Under the pieces are notes generated by a model, which saw only the letters and a program-made list of their open reading frames with translations, had not been told where the DNA came from and did not search any database. 26,586 nt of DNA from a virus, in IMG/VR virus record IMGVR_UViG_3300017991_004456, positions 1-26,586 of that record. The stretch is one strand, 5' to 3'. The translations under genes were made by a program, and so were the position numbers. Positions 21,404 to 26,586 of the stretch are shown here, one piece after another (within the stretch, counting starts at the first letter, position 1; the number at the start of each line of letters is the position of its first letter).

Positions 21404-24400
21404 TGCACAATCAACCTTTGATATTGTCCGGATCCAGGAACACCTCGTTCGATCCGGCCTTGCCACGGCATGCCTTGGCGAGCAAAAAAGTCATCAAGGA
21501 ACTTTTCCACTTCCCTTACATCGCGGAATCCTTTGGCGGTAAGGTCCAATTTTTTGATCTCGCCGTCTACCACGATGGTGGCGATCATGGGCACCTGTTG
21601 AGAATCAGCCGCCACGTCAGCTGCGGAAACACCTGGGCTTAGAGCCATGATGCCAGCAGCAGCCAAGGCCGCCAAGACCTCACGCCAGCCTTCGTTGACC
21701 TGGCTCTTGTTGCCCCAGTTCTTGGCGCCTTTCTTGCGACACTGCACCAAGGCACCGCTGGCATAGGCCGAAGGCCATACCTTGTATCTGCTCTTGACTT
21801 TGTGATAGCAGGCGTCTTTCTTTTCAGCCAATAATCGGCTTTTATAGGCAGCACCTCCGCATTCAGGACAGGTCAGGCGTGATTCGTTTTTGGCAGCTAG
21901 TTCGCTGACACCAACGACGCGTTCGAGATTGTCAATATCTGCTTCCTCTTGATCGTTTTCGAGATCGAGTCGAGAGATATCACGCCGGTCACGTGACTGC
22001 TCGCGTCGAAAAGCCAGCAGTATGGCTTCAAGGTCGCTCTGAGCCTGGGGATATTCGCCACGAAGCTGTGTCATGATACGCTGTGTTCTGGCAGTTTTGC
22101 GTAGATCCGGCTCGCGCTTTTCAGCCAAACCTTGCGCCTGTACTTGCTGCATGATCTTTTCATAGTTAGGATCACGCGGAGAAATAGTCTGCCCGCCGAT
22201 TTTGATTGGCTGTTTCTGTGCCACTGCCTGAGCAGCACCGGAGGTCTTTGCCAGTTGACTTTGTTGTGGTACAGCTGGTGGGCGCAGATTGTATCGACTA
22301 CGGGCTTGCGTTGTGCGTTGGCCAGCAACAGGTTGGGTGGTGGCAGCAGGTTGGGTGGTGGCAGCAGTATTTTGCACACTGTAACGGCTGCGGGCTTGCG
22401 TGGTGCGTTGTCCGGTACCGGAAGGCTGAGTGCGATTAACAGCAGGTGTGATCTGTTGCGCTTGGCCCTGTTGCGCCTGTGCTAACACTTTGATCATCTG
22501 TTGTTTTTCGCCTTGACTGATAGACCCCACGTATTTTTTCAGTGCTTCATATTCGGCACCCCCTGCACGCAAAGGTTTATTACCGGTGGGGTTCTGCAAG
22601 AGATCTATCATGTCGGCCCGGACTTCAGGACGAAGGTTAGCAGCGTGCCTTTGCAGGGCCGCTACCATGTTGCCTTTGGGCGATGCTTGCAGCCCAATCT
22701 GTTGATACACATCTCGGATCAGTGTTTCAGGCAATCCTTGATCGGCCAAAAAACTTTTCAATCGTTCACTGTCAGTGGGGCTGCCCGCGTCCTTCCATGC
22801 CATCATCAGTTTGGCTTTGGTAAATTTGTTGGCGAGTTGTTGTCCTAGACTCGAGAGCCCGGATCGCACACCCTGGCCAATCCTCGAAAGCAAACCAGGT
22901 CGTTGTTCGATGAGAGTTTTGACATGACCTGTGTAGTTTTCAATTTCGGTGAAAATGAATTCAACACCTTGGGGACTCAGTTCAAAGCCACGAACTTTGA
23001 TTTTTTGTAGACTTTCGGTCAAGGCCCAACGCCATGCAGTGGCATCTCGATCTACTATGTCACTGAGGTTTACCTTGGGCAATCGATAGATTCCAATGGT
23101 TTCTTGCAATGGTGGCAATCCCAGACGTCCACGTATGAAAGGATCAGTGGGATCAGCATTACCTAAGGCTTGCAATTGCTCGGGAGAAAGTCCTTGGATT
23201 GCACGTGCGTAGGCATCGGGCGAGACACCTGGCGCACCGGTACGCACTGGAGAACCGTCACCGCTGCTGATCACTTCCCCAGAAGCATCTCTCGCGAAAC
23301 CCTGTAGATTGTCAGGTACTGCTACTCTTGATCGTATGTCTTGTGCTTGGGACGAGTCACTGGGTATCAGCTCACCCGAATCGGGGTCATAGACAAAGTC
23401 ATAAGGGTTACCTTGCGCAGCATCTTGAGCTCGCTGGGCTGCCTGGCGAGCCCCATCAACATCGAGATTGGTGGCTTGGCCAATGTTTTGGCCCGGTGCC
23501 ATATCGGCACCGGGACGTATACCGCCAGTGTAGGTTTGTCCGGTGTTGGGAGTGGTGGCTGCTGGTTGGTTATAATCTATACTGTAAGGTTGCACTGTGG
23601 TCACCCCAGGAACTTCACCGGGATCGGTCTGACCACCCAATGTCCAGGGATTCTCTCCGGGGTCTGTTTGTACCCACGACGGATCTCCTGGAAAGGCAGT
23701 GACACCGGGAATCTCGCCGGGATCTACGTTTGAATAGGTGGCACCAGGTGTCGCAGGCTGCGTACCGGGTTGAGTGGCGGTGGCAGTATCGGGGGCTCCA
23801 GGCTGTAGCAATTGCTGAGCAGCATAACCAAGGGCAGCGGCTCCAGCGCCTTTGCCGATCACTGCACTGAGTTTATCACCCTTGACCGCAGAATCCATGG
23901 TCTGTATGATGCCGGCTATGGCCGGAAGGCCAGCACCTCCTGTGGCCAACCCCAGCGCAGCGATCAAACCCGCCTTTATGAATCCCTGGGTTTTGGGGTA
24001 TTGTTTGGCCAACACGCGATACTTGTTGATGGCCTGCATGACCGGACTGTTTGCTCCCAGCTGTTGTCCCAGTTTGTCTGTGGCATCATCATACCAGGCA
24101 TCAAAGCCCTTGACCACTGTGGTATTTTGTATGGCATCGGTTATTTTGTCATAGGCTTTTTTCAATTGTTGCGCTATGTCACGTGTAGTATCAACTGTGC
24201 GCCCAATACCAGTACGATTGATTCCAGCCGCTGAGGCCGATTTTTCGATTTGTGTAAACAGATTGGATATTTCGTCGCGAGACATTTCACGCTCGGCGAT
24301 GATGCGTCCGATACGGTGCCAGCTCTCAAAAAGGGGATCGCGTTGCAGCGCCGTTTCAAAAAGTCGTGTACGAATTGCCGGGTCTAAAGGGCTGGCATAA

Positions 24401-24417
24401 ACTTCACTGAGATTCAT
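21400..24417 (-). CDS. Large low-complexity phage protein, probable virion-associated (1005 aa)
   Basis: The 1005-aa protein is modular. The first 150 residues are helical, followed by a hydrophobic glycine/alanine stretch (about 148-175) and low-complexity Pro/Thr/Gln regions with DPGE(I/N/V)PG repeats near 230-265. A helical middle part is followed by two RTTQARSRY repeats near 670 and 700. Near residue 850 there is a CPECGG knuckle, then CYHKVKSRYKVWPSAYASGALVQC (written as a block, about 868-891). A second hydrophobic segment lies near 915. No enzymatic motif is seen. It is the largest late-type gene here, coupled to its neighbours (TGATG at 24417, ATGA at 21403). Candidate roles are an internal virion or ejected protein. 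Confidence 0.72.
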   Translation of the reverse strand: MNLSEVYASPLDPAIRTRLFETALQRDPLFESWHRIGRIIAEREMSRDEISNLFTQIEKSASAAGINRTGIGRTVDTTRDIAQQLKKAYDKITDAIQNTTVVKGFDAWYDDATDKLGQQLGANSPVMQAINKYRVLAKQYPKTQGFIKAGLIAALGLATGGAGLPAIAGIIQTMDSAVKGDKLSAVIGKGAGAAALGYAAQQLLQPGAPDTATATQPGTQPATPGATYSNVDPGEIPGVTAFPGDPSWVQTDPGENPWTLGGQTDPGEVPGVTTVQPYSIDYNQPAATTPNTGQTYTGGIRPGADMAPGQNIGQATNLDVDGARQAAQRAQDAAQGNPYDFVYDPDSGELIPSDSSQAQDIRSRVAVPDNLQGFARDASGEVISSGDGSPVRTGAPGVSPDAYARAIQGLSPEQLQALGNADPTDPFIRGRLGLPPLQETIGIYRLPKVNLSDIVDRDATAWRWALTESLQKIKVRGFELSPQGVEFIFTEIENYTGHVKTLIEQRPGLLSRIGQGVRSGLSSLGQQLANKFTKAKLMMAWKDAGSPTDSERLKSFLADQGLPETLIRDVYQQIGLQASPKGNMVAALQRHAANLRPEVRADMIDLLQNPTGNKPLRAGGAEYEALKKYVGSISQGEKQQMIKVLAQAQQGQAQQITPAVNRTQPSGTGQRTTQARSRYSVQNTAATTQPAATTQPVAGQRTTQARSRYNLRPPAVPQQSQLAKTSGAAQAVAQKQPIKIGGQTISPRDPNYEKIMQQVQAQGLAEKREPDLRKTARTQRIMTQLRGEYPQAQSDLEAILLAFRREQSRDRRDISRLDLENDQEEADIDNLERVVGVSELAAKNESRLTCPECGGAAYKSRLLAEKKDACYHKVKSRYKVWPSAYASGALVQCRKKGAKNWGNKSQVNEGWREVLAALAAAGIMALSPGVSAADVAADSQQVPMIATIVVDGEIKKLDLTAKGFRDVREVEKFLDDFFARQGMPWQGRIERGVPGSGQYQRLIVQ
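22331..22366 (-). repeat. Two exact 18-bp tandem copies within the 1005-aa gene
   Basis: An 18-base unit, ggttgggtggtggcagca on the plus strand, occurs twice in perfect tandem (22331-22348 and 22349-22366), adding an Ala-Thr-Gln-Pro-rich hexapeptide to the protein. The flanks carry a longer imperfect duplication (about 22286-22323 and 22379-22415) encoding RTTQARSRY twice. Lengths in multiples of three suggest in-frame expansion. Confidence 0.85.
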
Positions 24418-25496
24418 CAGCGTTCCTCCAGGTAATCACGCGAACGTTGTCTATCACAAAACATCTCAGTGGCCATGACCGCATGGTCCAGCTTTGAGAA
24501 TCGTGTGGGCAAATCACGATTTTGCACCGTGATCCTAAAACCATCATCTTCGTTTCCGTGTATTTTTATTTGATGTCCGTCATCGGTAGTGATTACCTTG
24601 ACTGGTTTGATGTTGTTGTCGTTACCGGACAGTTTGTCCAGGAGATCTGGATCTTTTTTCACAGCGGAGGCCACGTCTTGCAAGTAGTCACCCAGTTGTT
24701 TTTTTATGGACGACAAAACATCTTCCGATGCAAATTTGGCTGCTTCGGTGACTTTATCGGTTGGGTGGCGTGTGATCACGACATCTCGGCTGGGATCACG
24801 ATCTTTGATGGTCTGGCCTGCACGCTGGGCATGCTGGCGTCCCTGGAAAGCAACAGGTTCTCCATTTCGCCGCCAGATGCGTCCGTTGATGCGCAGATAG
24901 AAGGTGCCCGCGTTATAGGCACGCATGCGCTCTTCTTCGCCTCGCAGTTCAAATTCAAGTTCATCTCTCTTGAACTGCCGACGTTCTTGATCCATGGCAC
25001 GCTGTTCTCTTCGCTCATCGTCCAAGGGATTCCATGTCTCTCGGATGTTATCATCAACGATGCGGGATTTCAATCTATAGGCCTGGAAGCGTTTCACCAG
25101 GCGTTCGGCTTCGGGCCGGGATTTCTCTGTGACAATGGCGCCGCCGTTTTTGGCGATCTCAGCCACTTTGGTGGCTGCCGCATCTTCATTGGGATATTCT
25201 TGGGGCAGTTCTCGCTGCAAGGCTGCCCAGGCTGTGCGTGCCATGGGATCGGTCTTGCCAAATCTGCCAAACATCAGCACACCAACCTGTCGCTCGGGAT
25301 TGTCGGCAGCCGCGGGCGCTGTCGTAGTGGCATACTGCATCTCATCGCCAGTGAATTCTGACAGGCGATCGTTGTCGCTCTCGCCTACGAGATAACCGCG
25401 GGTGGCGTTGCGTCCCGGATAAGGACCACTCAGTTGAGGTGATGTGTTGGCGGGTCGAAAGTCAGCCGGTAGCTGTTTGACGTCTTTGATTTTCAT
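24417..25496 (-). CDS. Hypothetical phage protein with charged coiled-coil middle (359 aa)
   Basis: I do not recognise this 359-aa protein. It opens with MKIKDVKQLPADFRP and a Pro/Gly/Asn-rich stretch. The middle (about residues 160-200) is strongly charged and helical (REQRAMDQERRQFKRDELEF), consistent with a coiled coil, and the C-terminal part mixes strands and helices (VKVITTDDGHQIKIHG). No signal peptide, membrane segment or catalytic motif is visible. It is coupled to the Dps-like gene (ATGA at 25496) and the 1005-aa gene, so it is expressed in the same unit and may be a virion or head-associated protein. Confidence 0.68.
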   Translation of the reverse strand: MKIKDVKQLPADFRPANTSPQLSGPYPGRNATRGYLVGESDNDRLSEFTGDEMQYATTTAPAAADNPERQVGVLMFGRFGKTDPMARTAWAALQRELPQEYPNEDAAATKVAEIAKNGGAIVTEKSRPEAERLVKRFQAYRLKSRIVDDNIRETWNPLDDERREQRAMDQERRQFKRDELEFELRGEEERMRAYNAGTFYLRINGRIWRRNGEPVAFQGRQHAQRAGQTIKDRDPSRDVVITRHPTDKVTEAAKFASEDVLSSIKKQLGDYLQDVASAVKKDPDLLDKLSGNDNNIKPVKVITTDDGHQIKIHGNEDDGFRITVQNRDLPTRFSKLDHAVMATEMFCDRQRSRDYLEER

Positions 25497-25936
25497 GCTC
25501 GTTCTTCTTTGAGGAAACTCTTGAGCATCCAGCGATGCTTGCCCATGGCGTCGATGCGACCGGCCAGGAAGTCCATGATCCCTTGCTGGTCTTCGGCTTC
25601 GGCCGAACCAAAAGTGATGTTGAGATGATCGATCAGGGTCTGCGAATCTGCCAGGAGTTCTTGTATCATGAGACGTGCTCGCGGCACCCGTAGCTGTCCA
25701 GTGATGAGGCTGAGCTCACTGAATCTCTCAAAGCTGCCAGGAGTGTAGTCGTCTAGGATGCGTATGAATTCCGCGGTCTGGTCTATGCTGTTTTCATAGA
25801 CCTCTTCGTAGATCTTGCCAAAGAATCGGTGTAACTGCGCAAAGTCGGGTCCCTCCACGTTCCAGTGGAAAAACTGTGCTTTGATAACAAACGCATATTG
25901 CGTGGCTAGTAGTGTCTTGAGATCATCTGTTAACAT
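25493..25936 (-). CDS. dps: Dps-like ferritin
   Basis: The 147-aa product has the Dps signature. Starting from ATG 25936, H24 in FFHWNVEGPDF, H36 in LHRFFGK, and D52 and E56 in SIDQTAEF match the ferroxidase ligand order of Dps proteins (His-12-His-about 15-Asp-4-Glu). Dps forms a 12-subunit shell that oxidises and stores iron and protects DNA from oxidative damage. The frame is open upstream to a GTG at 25996, but family sequence starts at MLTDDLKTLLATQY. It follows a T4-type late promoter box and is coupled to the 359-aa gene by ATGA. Confidence 0.88.
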   Translation of the reverse strand: MLTDDLKTLLATQYAFVIKAQFFHWNVEGPDFAQLHRFFGKIYEEVYENSIDQTAEFIRILDDYTPGSFERFSELSLITGQLRVPRARLMIQELLADSQTLIDHLNITFGSAEAEDQQGIMDFLAGRIDAMGKHRWMLKSFLKEERA

Positions 25937-25970
25937 TCGAATTCGATTCTTTGCAGTAAAAAGATACTGG

Positions 25971-25978
25971 TATTTATA
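25971..25978 (-). promoter_or_regulatory. T4-type late promoter box (TATAAATA) upstream of dps
   Basis: The minus strand reads TATAAATA at 25978-25971, identical to the T4 late promoter consensus. It sits in a 73-base gap, 34 bases before the dps start codon. T4 late genes are read by gp55-programmed RNA polymerase aided by the clamp gp45, and a gp45-like gene is present here. One exact match in a window this size could occur by chance, so the position is the main support. Confidence 0.5.
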
Positions 25979-26009
25979 GTCAAGGTAGCTCTGCACAGAG
26001 CTGACGCTG

Positions 26010-26300
26010 TCATGATGCTATCACAAGCCGGAAATTTTTGACCCATCTAGCAGGCCCTTGCTCCACACGATTATTATGGATACAGAACTCGGCCAGGCAA
26101 GGTTCTACTGTTTCTATACGCACATCATATTTGCCTGGCGGTGCTTGTATTTGTAGTATTTGAGTGAGATAAATGTTGTCCGCCCAGTCCCACTCACGCT
26201 CAGTAAACATTTCGTCGTTGACATAGATACGATATACGGGCGGTATACCTTCCCACTTACAGTCAAGATCAAATACGGCACGAACGAAATGAGTGTCCAT
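26010..26300 (-). CDS. Small beta-rich hypothetical protein (96 aa)
   Basis: The 96-aa protein is predicted to be mostly beta strands: FVRAVFDLDCKWEGIPPVYRIYVNDEMFTERE, then a PPGKYDVRIETVEP hairpin and a KNFRLVI end. The pattern recalls small beta-sandwich, carbohydrate-binding-like domains of phage virions, but I cannot assign it to a family. It has two Cys within the visible sequence. The ATG at 26300 has no clear ribosome binding site, but it is only three bases from the next gene's stop. It lies just upstream of dps. Confidence 0.65.
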   Translation of the reverse strand: MDTHFVRAVFDLDCKWEGIPPVYRIYVNDEMFTEREWDWADNIYLTQILQIQAPPGKYDVRIETVEPCLAEFCIHNNRVEQGPARWVKNFRLVIAS

Positions 26301-26303
26301 GCG

Positions 26304-26504
26304 TTATTTAGTGTTTTTTATCTCCCGAGGCTGACCAACTATCGCACTTTGATGTCCGTATTGAGCACGGATGATACGTCGGGCCATTTCGGGCGTGCGA
26401 GCTTGTACCGTGGTATTCATGTGTTGCACATAGCCGGTTTGGCGTAAACGCAGTTTTACCAAATAGGTTTTTAGAGATCTGACCTCTAATTCTTGTACTC
26501 GCAT
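26304..26504 (-). CDS. Small basic phage protein (66 aa)
   Basis: The 66-aa protein has LKTYLVKLRLRQTGYVQHMN, a basic beta segment, then TVQARTPEMARRIIRAQYG, an amphipathic helix typical of a compact regulator or DNA-contacting protein. Its function is unknown. The ATG at 26504 is four bases after the stop of the partial gene at the window edge; an internal Met later in the frame is another possible start. The gene is closely spaced with both neighbours. Confidence 0.65.
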   Translation of the reverse strand: MRVQELEVRSLKTYLVKLRLRQTGYVQHMNTTVQARTPEMARRIIRAQYGHQSAIVGQPREIKNTK

Positions 26505-26508
26505 GTGT

Positions 26509-26586
26509 TTACTTAGTCTTACCGCTCTTCATGTTGGCGCACCAGTGATACATCTTGCCCCGTTCGCCGCCATACTTTTTTGCACG
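26509..26586 (-). CDS. Phage protein, partial (C-terminal 25 aa only)
   Basis: Only the end of this gene is in the window: 25 codons and a TAA stop at 26511-26509. The visible residues include KKYGGERGKMYHWCANMKSGKTK, with one Cys and many basic residues. The Lys/Gly-rich Cys-containing end resembles the short C-terminal Cys modules of other late proteins here. The beginning lies beyond the right edge, so no function can be given. Confidence 0.6.
   Translation of the reverse strand, partial: RAKKYGGERGKMYHWCANMKSGKTK

Noticed and set aside
24522-25361. Long open frame on the plus strand (279 codons)
   Set aside because: It lies opposite the 359-aa minus-strand gene, which is coupled by ATGA and TGATG overlaps to both neighbours. 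The plus-strand translation is Phe/Cys-rich without any recognisable domain.
1-26586. CRISPR arrays, tRNA genes, insertion sequences or attachment sites
   Set aside because: No regularly spaced repeats, cloverleaf-like sequences, transposase or integrase genes were seen on either strand.

Overview
The window looks like part of the genome of a large tailed phage of the T4 superfamily, probably from an aquatic habitat. The case rests on a T4 gp43-type family B DNA polymerase, a T4 gp45-type sliding clamp, a DsbA-like small protein next to the polymerase, very tight gene packing with ATGA, TGATG and TTGA stop/start overlaps, and many small phage-type proteins. All 37 recognised genes lie on the minus strand, so transcription runs from high to low coordinates. 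Host identity cannot be read directly. The sigma70-like promoters and purine-rich ribosome binding sites suggest a Gram-negative bacterium.

Layout in the direction of transcription. (1) 26586-20123 is a probable late or virion-associated block. It holds two short conserved-looking proteins, a Dps-like ferritin behind a T4-like late promoter box (TATAAATA), a 359-aa protein, a 1005-aa low-complexity protein, and three small Cys-containing proteins. (2) 20122-18740 is a structured 105-nt leader followed by S-adenosylhomocysteine hydrolase. (3) 18743-12107 is the replication block behind its own sigma70-like promoter: DsbA-like protein, a DUF805 membrane protein, DNA polymerase (with no canonical start codon at its homologous N-terminus), a methyltransferase-like protein, a second promoter, the clamp, and a TGT/DpdA-like enzyme. 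(4) 12107-9993 is a run of small proteins including a DUF465-like coiled coil, a 57-aa membrane microprotein and a T-fold QueD-like protein. (5) 9984-5503 is a sugar/small-molecule cassette: GT-B glycosyltransferase, GalE-type epimerase, SGNH hydrolase, half-length DegT-type aminotransferase and two 2OG-Fe(II) oxygenases. It ends in a clear intrinsic terminator, and its distal half is AT-rich. (6) 5496-1 holds separately promoted units: GTP cyclohydrolase I; a DUF4214/FG-GAP protein plus a HIT protein; and a QueD-family protein followed by a glycosyltransferase, an FkbM-type methyltransferase and another glycosyltransferase cut by the window edge.

Two themes connect the genes. The first is 7-deazaguanine metabolism: FolE, two T-fold proteins and a TGT-like enzyme with the catalytic Asp motif are the parts expected of a phage that inserts 7-deazaguanines into its DNA, although QueE and QueC are not in the window. 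The second is methyl and sugar chemistry: two methyltransferases, SAH hydrolase, three glycosyltransferases, an epimerase and an aminotransferase suggest remodelling of a glycan or of modified DNA. Promoters appear to fall into two classes, sigma70-like with -10/-35 boxes on the left and one T4-like late box on the right.
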